The position numbers were made by a program, and so were the translations under genes. The notes beneath the pieces were generated by a model that had not been told where the DNA came from, searched no databases, and was given only the letters and a program-made list of their open reading frames with translations. From NCBI GenBank assembly GCA_027619995.1, contig JAQCGR010000005.1, positions 1 through 35,135 of the forward strand: a stretch of DNA of 35,135 nucleotides, read 5' to 3'. How positions within the stretch are numbered: the stretch's first letter is position 1; every line of letters starts with the position of its first letter. This stretch comes from Pseudomonadota bacterium (GTDB lineage: Bacteria; Pseudomonadota; Alphaproteobacteria; CADEGL01). This document shows, piece by piece, positions 17,015-24,825 of this stretch.

Positions 17015-17731
17015 ATGGCAGGACCGCTCGACGGACGCCTCGCCCTGGTCACGGGCGCGACCCGGGGCCTTGGCCGGGCGATGGCGGCGCGCCTGCGCGA
17101 CGACGGTGCCCAAGTGATCGGCACGGGCACGCGCTCGGACGGTCAGGTGCCCGAGGGATGCGAGTTCATGTCCGTCGATCTGGCGGATCGGGATGCGACC
17201 ACGGCCTTCGCCGAAACGATCCGTGCCCGCGCGCCCGCGATCCTGATCAACAATGCCGGTATCGGCTTGGAACGCGGAATCGAGGATCTCGAGACCGAGG
17301 ATTTCCTGAAGGTTCAGGAGGTCAATCTGCTCGCCCCGGTCATCCTATGCCGCGCGGTGGTGCCAGGCATGCGCGAGGCCGGCTGGGGCCGGATTCTCAA
17401 TGTCGGCTCGATCTACGGCACGATCAGCCGGGAAAAGCGGGTCGCCTATTCGGCCAGCAAGTTCGGCATCGACGGCGTCACGGCGGCCCTGGCGCCGGAG
17501 GTCGCGAAGGACGGCATCCTGGTGAACACCCTGGCGCCGGGCTTCGTCCGCACCGAGGCGCTCGACGCCATCGAGGATCTCGACATTCCCGCGCTCGAAG
17601 CCCGCATTCCGATCGGGCGCATGGGACGACCGGAGGAAATCGCGGCCTTCGCCGCCTGGTTGGTCGGCCCGGAGAACACCTATATCAGCGGCGCGAACCT
17701 GATCATCGACGGCGGTCTGGTCCGCGTCTGA
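17015..17731 (+). CDS. Short-chain dehydrogenase/reductase (paralogue pair, copy A)
   Basis: A 238-residue classical SDR. Motifs: TGATRGLG (residues 13-20), NNAG (79-82), Ser132 in VGSIYG, and Tyr145/Lys149 in YSASK. After beta-2 the sequence reads IGTGTR without an acidic residue and with an Arg, which often goes with NADP(H). By eye it is about 80% identical, without gaps, to the SDR at 19788-20504, and is unlike the three tandem SDRs upstream. The ATG at 17015 follows GGGGGAGG; an earlier TTG at 17000 overlaps that site and is rejected. It begins the co-directional block that continues to 23407. Confidence 0.9.
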   Translation: MAGPLDGRLALVTGATRGLGRAMAARLRDDGAQVIGTGTRSDGQVPEGCEFMSVDLADRDATTAFAETIRARAPAILINNAGIGLERGIEDLETEDFLKVQEVNLLAPVILCRAVVPGMREAGWGRILNVGSIYGTISREKRVAYSASKFGIDGVTAALAPEVAKDGILVNTLAPGFVRTEALDAIEDLDIPALEARIPIGRMGRPEEIAAFAAWLVGPENTYISGANLIIDGGLVRV

Positions 17732-17814
17732 TTGCGGCGGTCCAGGCTTTCAGGCGTCTGGCGGGGATTTCCTGCCCGTGCTTCAATAACCGGGTGCATC
17801 GGCAGGGGAGGGCC

Positions 17815-18948
17815 ATGCGAAACGGTCCGGAGCCGGCAGCCTGGGTCGAGATCGACCTCGACGCCTTGGGTCAGAACTACCGCGAGGCGGCGCGCCGCGC
17901 CGGCCCTGAAAAGCTGCTTATCGCCTCGATCAAAGCCAATGCCTATGGCCATAGCGCGGTGGCCTGCGCCGTGAGGCTGGCGGCGGAAGGGGCTGCGATG
18001 CTGGCCACCGGCGATATTGCCGAGGCCACCGCGATCCGCGAGGCGGGCGTCGATACGCGGATTCTGATGTTCGGTGGTTTTGCCCCGGATTCCGTGGATT
18101 CGATTCTCGCCCATGATCTGGAGCCGACGGTCTGCAACGACGAGACGGTCGCCGCCGTGGCGCGGGCGTCACGCGGCTCGGCGCCGGTTCACGTCAAGGT
18201 CGATTGCGGGCTGGGCCGGCTCGGCGTGGCTCTGGACGAGGCGGAATCCTTCATTCTGCGCGTAGCGGGGACTCCGGGAGTCGAGGTCGCGGGGGTCTAT
18301 ACCCATGTGCCCTTCTTCGACGATGACGGCCGGGCCTGGGCGATGGCGCGGGTCGCTTCTTTCGAAGCCATGCTGGATCGCCTTTCGGCCGCCGGGCTGG
18401 CAGTGCCGATGACTCAGGCCCTGGCCAGTTCCGCCCTGCTGTGCGGCGACAACGACCGGACCAGTGCGGTCTGCGTCGGCCATATCCTCTATGGCCTGTC
18501 GTCCATGGCGCCGGGACTGGCGGATATGAGCGGCTTCCGTCCGGTGCTGCGCGCGGTGCGCGCCCGGCTGATCCATGTCGCGCAGCACGCCGCCGGGCGC
18601 GACGTCATGATCGGCGGCCATTACGGTCTGGCCAATGCCATGACCACCGGGGTCGCGCCGATGGGCATGCAGCAGGGCAATCGCGGGGCCGCGCCCGGCC
18701 AGGCCGCCCAGGCCATCGTGGCGGGCCGCCGCGCGCCGGTGATGGGCGTGTCCCTGGAACACGCCACCTTGGACCTGAGCAGGCTCGGGAATGCGGCGCT
18801 GGGCGAGATCGTTACTTTCCTCGGCGCGGCCGGCGATGACATGATTTCGATCGAAGATCTGGCGGCCTGGCAGGGCCGCACGCCGCTCGAGACGGCCATG
18901 ACCTTCTCGGGCCATCTGCCGATCCGCCACGGGTCGGGATCGGCGTAA
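17815..18948 (+). CDS. Alanine-racemase-like PLP enzyme with altered active site
   Basis: A 377-residue fold-type III PLP enzyme. The N-terminal barrel has WVEIDLDALGQNY, the PLP-binding Lys40 in IKANAYGHS, KVDCGLGRLG (residues 128-137) and a conserved YTHVPFFDD region. The C-terminal domain keeps the catalytic Tyr270 in HYGLANA. Where alanine racemases have the Arg that contacts the PLP ring nitrogen (pattern VRxGIxxYG), this protein reads VCVGHILYG, with Cys220 at that place. The usual VGYADG segment is replaced by APMGMQQG, and the usual SMDQ by SLEH. Start ATG has GGGGAGGG upstream. It lies between an SDR and a 2-oxoglutarate dioxygenase in a catabolic-looking block, so a specialised racemase or other PLP chemistry on a non-alanine substrate is likely. 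Cell-wall alanine racemase is less likely. Confidence 0.75.
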   Translation: MRNGPEPAAWVEIDLDALGQNYREAARRAGPEKLLIASIKANAYGHSAVACAVRLAAEGAAMLATGDIAEATAIREAGVDTRILMFGGFAPDSVDSILAHDLEPTVCNDETVAAVARASRGSAPVHVKVDCGLGRLGVALDEAESFILRVAGTPGVEVAGVYTHVPFFDDDGRAWAMARVASFEAMLDRLSAAGLAVPMTQALASSALLCGDNDRTSAVCVGHILYGLSSMAPGLADMSGFRPVLRAVRARLIHVAQHAAGRDVMIGGHYGLANAMTTGVAPMGMQQGNRGAAPGQAAQAIVAGRRAPVMGVSLEHATLDLSRLGNAALGEIVTFLGAAGDDMISIEDLAAWQGRTPLETAMTFSGHLPIRHGSGSA

Positions 18949-18974
18949 ACGAACGGAGCGCAAGGGAGGTCACA

Positions 18975-19763
18975 ATGAAGCTTACCGACGAGCAGATCGC
19001 CCTCTACAACGAGCAAGGCTACCTTTTCGTGCCGGAGGCCATTCCGGCAGCGGAAATAGCGGTCGTCCGCGATCATGTGTCAGATCTGGTCGGCGAGAAG
19101 CGCGACGCGGTGATCGCGGAGGCCGACGGCAAGACCATCCGCTCGGTCCTTAACGGGCATCTCTACGACGACGTGATCGACCGCTTCATCCGCCACGAGG
19201 CCGTCATCGAACCGGCCATGCAGATGGTCGGCACGCCGCTCTACACCTTCCAGTCGATCCTGAACGTCAAGCGGGCCTTCGACGGCGCCCAATGGCAGTG
19301 GCATCAGGATTATCCGACCTACAAGGTCGACGACGGGATGAAGGACACGCGCGCGGTCAATGCGATGATCTTCGTAGACGAGGTGACCGAGTTCAACGGA
19401 CCACTGATGATGGTGCCGGCATCCCACGCCTCGCTCTTGATGCCCGAGATTCCGGAATACGACACCAAGATCACGACCTATCCGCACGGGCGCTATCCCG
19501 ATGTGGAATGGGTCAAGCCGGTGATGCGGAGCAACGGACTGGTGGCGCCGAAGGGCCCGCCCGGCTCGATCATCTTCATGCATCTGCTGACGGTTCACGG
19601 CTCGGGCCCGAACATGTCGCCCTGGCATCGTTCGGTCATGTCCCTCACCCTGAACTCGGTCGAGAACAAGGCCGAGGGCACGGTGCGCGGACCCGCCGTG
19701 TGTCACGATTACACGCCGATCCGGCCGGTTCCGGGCAGTGCGCTGCTCGAACTGGCGGCCTGA
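18975..19763 (+). CDS. PhyH-family Fe(II)/2-oxoglutarate dioxygenase, EctD/proline-hydroxylase-like
   Basis: A 262-residue non-haem iron dioxygenase of the phytanoyl-CoA dioxygenase family. The iron triad is readable: His110 and Asp112 in WHQDYP and distal His208 in TVHGSGPN, with Arg219 (PWHRSVM) as the likely 2-oxoglutarate anchor. The stretch WQWHQDYPTYKVDDGM, followed by NGPLMMVPASH, resembles ectoine hydroxylase and bacterial trans-4-proline hydroxylases of the same family. AGGGAGGT lies close before the ATG. It sits 26 bases after the PLP enzyme and 24 before an SDR. Hydroxylation of a cyclic or N-containing amino acid is a reasonable inference. Hydroxyproline formation cannot be claimed from sequence alone. 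Confidence 0.82.
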   Translation: MKLTDEQIALYNEQGYLFVPEAIPAAEIAVVRDHVSDLVGEKRDAVIAEADGKTIRSVLNGHLYDDVIDRFIRHEAVIEPAMQMVGTPLYTFQSILNVKRAFDGAQWQWHQDYPTYKVDDGMKDTRAVNAMIFVDEVTEFNGPLMMVPASHASLLMPEIPEYDTKITTYPHGRYPDVEWVKPVMRSNGLVAPKGPPGSIIFMHLLTVHGSGPNMSPWHRSVMSLTLNSVENKAEGTVRGPAVCHDYTPIRPVPGSALLELAA

Positions 19764-19787
19764 CCGGAAACGCGGGAGGAGGCGATC

Positions 19788-20504
19788 ATGGTAAAGCCGC
19801 TGGACGGCCGGTTGGCCCTCGTTACCGGCGCCACGCGCGGCCTGGGGCGTGCGATCGCCGAGCGATTGCGGGACGACGGAGCAAAGGTGATCGGCACCGG
19901 CACCCGGCCCGACGGTGAGGTCCCGGACGGCTGCGAATTCATGGCGGTCGATTTCACCGACCGGGCGGCCACCGAGGCTTTCGGCGAGAAAGTTCGCGCC
20001 CTTGAACCGCTGATCCTGGTGAACAATGCCGGCATCGGGATCGAGCGCGGTATCGAGGATCTGAAAACGGAGGAATTTCTCAAGGTCCATGACATCAATC
20101 TGCTGGCCCCGGTCATTCTGTGCCGCGCCGTGGTGCCGGGCATGCGCAAGGCCGGTTGGGGGCGCATTCTCAATGTCGGCTCGATCTACGGCACGATCAG
20201 CCGAGAGCGACGCATCCCCTATTCCTCGACCAAGTTCGCCATCGACGGGGTCACCGCGGCCCTTGCTCCGGAAGTGGCGAAGGACGGCATTCTCGTGAAT
20301 ACCCTGGCGCCCGGCTTCATCTATACCGAGATGATCGATGCGGCGGAGGATATCGACGTGCCCGCCCTGGAGGCGACAATCCCCATCGGCCGCATGGCCC
20401 AGCCGGGAGAAATCGCGGCCTTCGCGTCCTGGCTGGTCGGGCCGGAGAATACCTATATCAGCGGCTCGTCCCTGACCATCGACGGCGGCCTGGTGCGGGT
20501 CTGA
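19788..20504 (+). CDS. Short-chain dehydrogenase/reductase (paralogue pair, copy B)
   Basis: A 238-residue classical SDR, gap-free and about 80% identical by eye to the SDR at 17015-17731 (about 48 differences). Motifs TGATRGLG (residues 13-20), NNAG, VGSIYG serine, and Tyr145/Lys149 in YSSTK are all kept, and so is the IGTGTR segment after beta-2. GGGAGGAGG precedes the ATG. Retention of two intact copies flanking the PLP enzyme and the dioxygenase suggests two related substrates, or two steps acting on stereoisomers. Confidence 0.9.
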   Translation: MVKPLDGRLALVTGATRGLGRAIAERLRDDGAKVIGTGTRPDGEVPDGCEFMAVDFTDRAATEAFGEKVRALEPLILVNNAGIGIERGIEDLKTEEFLKVHDINLLAPVILCRAVVPGMRKAGWGRILNVGSIYGTISRERRIPYSSTKFAIDGVTAALAPEVAKDGILVNTLAPGFIYTEMIDAAEDIDVPALEATIPIGRMAQPGEIAAFASWLVGPENTYISGSSLTIDGGLVRV

Positions 20505-20511
20505 GGCGGAT

Positions 20512-21702
20512 ATGGCTATGACCGCGTTTCCCCGTGCCGCCGAAGTTCAGCCCGATCATGACGGCCGGCGCGCGCCGCCGGTTGCCGAAGGCGAGGTTCC
20601 GGCCGCCCTGCGCACGGTGCCCGGCGCGGAGCGCGACAAGCAACAGGAGCGGTTCTTCGAACTGCATTACCCGGAGCCCAATTTCAAGCTCGGCTGGTCG
20701 GAACAGACCCATAAGCGGCTGGTGAACGAAGGGCCGCCCTGCCATCTGGGGCAAACCTACGAACGCCTGACCGAGAAATACGGCGACCTGATCCCGCGCG
20801 CGAATGCGGCGGCCCTGTCCTTTCACGAACGGCCGGCGGAGGGCGCGGGCGATCCGGAACGTGACCTCTCGGAGGATATCCGCCGGCAGGCCGCGGAAAG
20901 CGGCGTGGATCTGGTCGGCTTTACGAAGTTCGAACGCCGCTACGTCACCGCCGAGGGCAAGGACAGCGCGCTGTTCAAGAACGTGATCGTGCTGTGCCGC
21001 GCCTTCGACTGGGAGGCGACACAGGCCCTGCCCAGCGTGGATTGGGACGTCCATTCCTACGACACCAGCCTGGCCCTGACCCTGGCCGCGCTGGAAGTGG
21101 CCGAATTCATTCGCCGGCAGGGTTTTCCGGTGCAGTTCATCGCCGGCACGGGGATGCCGGGCGAGAAGATGCTGGCCCCCGTCCTGCCCTATGCGGTCGA
21201 GGCGGGGCTCGGGCAGATGGGGGCCAACGGCACGATGCTGACCGCGGAATACGGCAGCCGCATTCGGATTCTGGCGCTTTCGACCGATGCTCCGGTGACC
21301 CACGGAAAGCCCGTCGATCTCGGCATTAACGCGCTGTGCGACGCCTGCCAGATCTGCACCAACCGCTGCCCGGGCCGCGCCCTCTCGCGCAACCGCATCA
21401 CCTGGCGTGGCGTGACCAAATACAAGGTCGTGGCCGAGCGCTGCCTGCCTATGCTCCGTTATGCCGATTGCAACGTCTGCACCAAGGTCTGCCCGGTCCA
21501 GCATCACGGCCTCAAGCCTGTGCTCGAGCATTTCGAGAAGACGGGCGAAGTTCTGGGCAAGGACGACGCGAATTTGCAGAGCTATGATTTCTTCGAGAAG
21601 GGCCGTTTCGGTCCCGGGCAACTGCCGCGCTTCGGCGCGAAGGAAGGCGGCCGGGGCCTCAAGGAGATGGTCCGCGCCTTGGAAGGCGACGAGACAACCT
21701 GA
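20512..21702 (+). CDS. QueG/reductive-dehalogenase-like double [4Fe-4S] protein
   Basis: A 396-residue protein with two ferredoxin-type clusters near the C terminus: Cys276, 279, 282 and 286 in CDACQICTNRCP, and Cys311, 320, 323 and 327 ending in CNVCTKVCPV. The region before them (VIVLCRAFDW, a SYDTSLALTLAALEVAEFI helix, YAVEAGLGQMGANG) matches the corrinoid-binding core shared by epoxyqueuosine reductase and reductive dehalogenases. It lacks an obvious Tat signal, so it should be cytoplasmic. It is longer than typical QueG at the N terminus and sits in a catabolic block, so tRNA modification is unlikely. ATGs at 20512 and 20518 are both possible starts. Reductive dehalogenation or another cobalamin-dependent reduction is an inference. 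Confidence 0.78.
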   Translation: MAMTAFPRAAEVQPDHDGRRAPPVAEGEVPAALRTVPGAERDKQQERFFELHYPEPNFKLGWSEQTHKRLVNEGPPCHLGQTYERLTEKYGDLIPRANAAALSFHERPAEGAGDPERDLSEDIRRQAAESGVDLVGFTKFERRYVTAEGKDSALFKNVIVLCRAFDWEATQALPSVDWDVHSYDTSLALTLAALEVAEFIRRQGFPVQFIAGTGMPGEKMLAPVLPYAVEAGLGQMGANGTMLTAEYGSRIRILALSTDAPVTHGKPVDLGINALCDACQICTNRCPGRALSRNRITWRGVTKYKVVAERCLPMLRYADCNVCTKVCPVQHHGLKPVLEHFEKTGEVLGKDDANLQSYDFFEKGRFGPGQLPRFGAKEGGRGLKEMVRALEGDETT

Positions 21703-21733
21703 ATTTCCAGACCGAACCAGAGGGGAAACAAGC

Positions 21734-23407
21734 ATGGCCGAATCCCGGACCGGAGCCGAATATATTGCCGAGGCCTTCGAAGCCTATGGCGTCACCGATG
21801 TCTTCTTCATGGAGGCGATCGTGCGTCGCAGCCTCCACCAGATGGAGAAGCGCGGCATCCGGCGGATCATGGCCCATACCGAGAAGGCGGCCGCCTATAT
21901 GGCCGATGGCTATGCAAGGGCGACCGGCAAGGTCGGCATCTGCATGGCCCAGGCCGTGGGGGCGGCGAATCTGGCGGCTGGCCTGCAGGATGCCTGGCTC
22001 GCCCGAACGCCGATTGTCGCCCTGACGGGGCATAAGGCGATTCCCAGTCTGCAGCGCAATGCCTATCAGGAAATCGATCATCCGCCGATGTTCAAGCCGG
22101 TCACCCGGTTCTCGGCCAATGTCGAGGATGTCAGCCAGTTGCCTTTCCTGCTGCGCCAGGCCTTCCGCGAGGCGACGGGTCCGACCCCGCGCCCGGCCCA
22201 TCTCGACCTCGCGGGGTTGAGCGGCGAGGTCGTCGATGCCGCCACCGTCACGGGCGTGCTCGAGGTCGACCCGCGCCATGGCCGCGCGCCCGCCTATAGG
22301 GCCGCGCCCGATCCGGCGGATATCGCGGCGGCGGCAAAGCTGATCGACGCGGCGCAACGGCCGGTCGCCTTCCTCGGCGGGGGGGCGGTCCTGGCGGGTG
22401 CGCGGGAGGAGGCGCAGGCCCTCGCCGCGCTGGGCATTCCCATCGCCTATGGGCTCGACGGCAAGGGATTGGTTTCCGACACCGCCGAGACGACCATCGG
22501 CGCGGTCGGCCATTATTCCGCGCCCTATGCCAACAAGGCCGTGCACGAGGCCGATTTGGTGATCTATGTCGGCAGCGACACGAGCGATCAGGCGACCGAA
22601 AGCTGGCGGGTCCCCGCGCCGGGCACACGAATCGTCCAGATCGACGCGGATCATGCGGAACTGGGTCGCAATTATCCCGGTGCGCTGGGCATCCTGGCCG
22701 ATTGCAAGCTGGGCCTGCGCGCCCTGGTCGAAAAGCTACGCCCGCGCGAGAACGGCGCCTGGGTCGCCCGGGTCGCCGGGCTGCGCCGGGAATGGGAAGC
22801 GGAAATCGAGGCGAGCGCGACCTCGGCCGGCAAGCCGACTACGGTGGAGCGGCTATGCCGTGAAGTGACCCAGGCCCTGCCCGAGGATGCGATGCTGGTG
22901 GCCGATACCGGCTTCAGCGGGATCTGGACGGGCACCCAGATTCATCTCAATGGCGGTGGGCAGGGCTATATGCGGGCGGCGGGATCCCTTGGCTGGGGTT
23001 TCCCTGCGGCGATTGGCGCGCAATGCGGTTTGCCAGATCGCCCGGTGGTCTGTTTCTGTGGCGACGGCGCCTTCTACTACCACCTGGCGGAGTTGGAGAC
23101 GGCGCGGCGTTGGAATATTCCGGTGACCGTCGTGGTCAACAACAACTCGGCCTTCGGTCAGGACATCCTCGGCGTCCGGCAGGTCTATGGCCAGGACAAT
23201 GGTCGCTGGGGCGATCTAACCAATTTCGCGCCGACAAATTTCGCCGCCGTGGCCGAATCCTTCGGCTGCAAGGGCGTGCGGATCGAAGATCCCGCCGATC
23301 TGGGCGATGCCCTGCGCGAGGCCATCCGGGCCGAGGAGCCGCGTGTAATCGACGTCGCCACGGATAGCGGAAATCGCGCGCCGGATGCGTGGGTTCCGCC
23401 AGCCTAA
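21734..23407 (+). CDS. Thiamine diphosphate-dependent enzyme of the acetolactate synthase/decarboxylase superfamily
   Basis: A 557-residue ThDP enzyme with the usual three domains. The N-terminal PYR domain has the catalytic Glu50 in AHTEKAAAYMADGYAR. A central domain (about 190-330) holds a GGGAVLAGA loop. The C-terminal PP domain carries the Mg-ThDP motif from GDG (443-445) to NN (469-470). I chose the ATG at 21734 with AGGGGAAA upstream; the frame runs back into the preceding gene. It could be an acyloin synthase, a 2-oxo acid decarboxylase or a sulfo-acid enzyme; the residues seen do not decide. It follows the Fe-S protein by 31 bases, so the two are probably co-expressed. Its stop overlaps the stop of the convergent MATE gene by 4 bases. 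Confidence 0.88.
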   Translation: MAESRTGAEYIAEAFEAYGVTDVFFMEAIVRRSLHQMEKRGIRRIMAHTEKAAAYMADGYARATGKVGICMAQAVGAANLAAGLQDAWLARTPIVALTGHKAIPSLQRNAYQEIDHPPMFKPVTRFSANVEDVSQLPFLLRQAFREATGPTPRPAHLDLAGLSGEVVDAATVTGVLEVDPRHGRAPAYRAAPDPADIAAAAKLIDAAQRPVAFLGGGAVLAGAREEAQALAALGIPIAYGLDGKGLVSDTAETTIGAVGHYSAPYANKAVHEADLVIYVGSDTSDQATESWRVPAPGTRIVQIDADHAELGRNYPGALGILADCKLGLRALVEKLRPRENGAWVARVAGLRREWEAEIEASATSAGKPTTVERLCREVTQALPEDAMLVADTGFSGIWTGTQIHLNGGGQGYMRAAGSLGWGFPAAIGAQCGLPDRPVVCFCGDGAFYYHLAELETARRWNIPVTVVVNNNSAFGQDILGVRQVYGQDNGRWGDLTNFAPTNFAAVAESFGCKGVRIEDPADLGDALREAIRAEEPRVIDVATDSGNRAPDAWVPPA

Positions 23408-24762
23408 GGGATAGGCTCCGTCTGGGCCGGCATCGCGGCGAAACTGCGCGTGATGCGCGGATAGTAGATCATCAGGGTCGCGGCGCGGGCCACAGAGAGG
23501 ATGAGGTAGGATAGCCAAAGCCCGTGATTGCCCCAGAGCGGGACCAGGAGCCATAGAGCGGCCGCGTAGATTGCCGCGGTCAGGATCATGGCGTTGCGCA
23601 TCTCGGCGGAGCGCGTCGCGCCGATGAAGATGCCGTCGAGCAGATAGCTCCAGACGAGGACCAGAGGCGCGGCGACGATCCAGAACAAGTAGTCGCGCGC
23701 GACCGCGCGCACCGATCCGATTTCGGCCAGGGCGTCGATGATCGCGCCGCCGCCCAGGGCGAACAGCGCGGTGAATCCCGCCGCGAAAATCACCGACCAG
23801 ATGGCGCCCACGGCGACGGCGTTGCGATACTGGTCGCGGCTGCGCGCGCCCACGGCCTGGCCGACCAGGGCCTCGGTCGCGAAGGCGAAGCCGTCCAGCG
23901 CCTGGGCGAGGAACTGATTGAACAGGATCAGAATCGCGTTCGCCGCCAGGACGACATCGCCGAACTGCGCGCTCAGCACAGTCAGATAGGCATGGGCCGA
24001 GACGATGAGGAAGGAGCGGATGAAGATATTGCCGTTGACTGCCATCAGGGCCAGTAAGCGGCGCCCGCCGATGGCGGCCCAGGTGACGAGCCCGCCGGGG
24101 ATGTCTTTCAGGCAGCGCAGCACAAGAAAGCCGCCGAGGGCCAGGCCGGCATATTCGGAGATGAGGGTGCCCAAGGCGACACCTTCGACGCCCCAGCCGA
24201 AGCTGAGCACGAAAAGCAGGTCGAGCACGACGTTGAGGGCGTGATAGGCGACCTGCAGCACCAGGGCCGCAACGGTGCGTTGAATGCCGATCAGCCAGCC
24301 GGTCACGGCGAAGATGCCGAGCGCGCCGGGCAGGCCCCAGATGCGGATGTCGTAATAGATGCGCCCGAGTTCGGTGACCTTTTCGCTGGCGCCGATGATG
24401 TCGTAGGCGAGATCGCCCACGGGGTTGCGCAGCAGGATGAAGAAAATGCCCAGGGCGAGGGCGAGCAGAAGGCTGCGAATCACCAACGCGCGCAGCTCGA
24501 TTCCGTCGCGCGCGCCGAAGGCCTGGGCCGTCATGCCGGTGGTGGCCATGCGCAGAAAGCCGAAGACCCAGAGGAAATAGCTCAGGATCACGCTGCCGAC
24601 CGCGACCCCGCCGATAAAGGCCGGATCGGGCAGGCGGCCCATCACCCCGGTATCGACCGCGCCCAGCAGAGAATGGGAGACATTGGACAGCATGATCGGC
24701 CAGGCGAGATGCCACATGCGCCGATGCCAATGGGCGTCCGGGTTGCGAAACCGCCCGATCAT
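23404..24762 (-). CDS. MATE family multidrug/metabolite efflux transporter
   Basis: A 452-residue inner-membrane protein of the multi-antimicrobial extrusion family, DinF-like. Twelve or so hydrophobic segments can be followed. Family blocks include the N-terminal HLAWPIMLSNVSHSLLGAVD segment with VMGRLPD after it, then TGMTAQAFGARD near residue 80 and an ALDGFAFATEALVGQAVGAR block at the start of the second half. The ATG at 24762 is preferred over a GTG at 24786 because the extra residues (MGPARRHS) are not hydrophobic and not conserved. Such proteins export cations, drugs or metabolites in exchange for protons or sodium. Its substrate is unknown; next to a catabolic block it might release a toxic intermediate. 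Confidence 0.9.
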   Translation of the reverse strand: MIGRFRNPDAHWHRRMWHLAWPIMLSNVSHSLLGAVDTGVMGRLPDPAFIGGVAVGSVILSYFLWVFGFLRMATTGMTAQAFGARDGIELRALVIRSLLLALALGIFFILLRNPVGDLAYDIIGASEKVTELGRIYYDIRIWGLPGALGIFAVTGWLIGIQRTVAALVLQVAYHALNVVLDLLFVLSFGWGVEGVALGTLISEYAGLALGGFLVLRCLKDIPGGLVTWAAIGGRRLLALMAVNGNIFIRSFLIVSAHAYLTVLSAQFGDVVLAANAILILFNQFLAQALDGFAFATEALVGQAVGARSRDQYRNAVAVGAIWSVIFAAGFTALFALGGGAIIDALAEIGSVRAVARDYLFWIVAAPLVLVWSYLLDGIFIGATRSAEMRNAMILTAAIYAAALWLLVPLWGNHGLWLSYLILSVARAATLMIYYPRITRSFAAMPAQTEPIP

Positions 24763-24825
24763 GCTGTGCCGTCTCGCCGGCCCCACCGGGGGGCCGTGCG
24801 ACGTGCCGATGCCGTCATCCGATGC

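Noticed and set aside
19788-20504. SDR copy B as part of a transposon-type duplication
   Set aside because: The duplicated stretch ends with the gene; no flanking repeats or transposase were found, and the two copies have diverged by about 20%.
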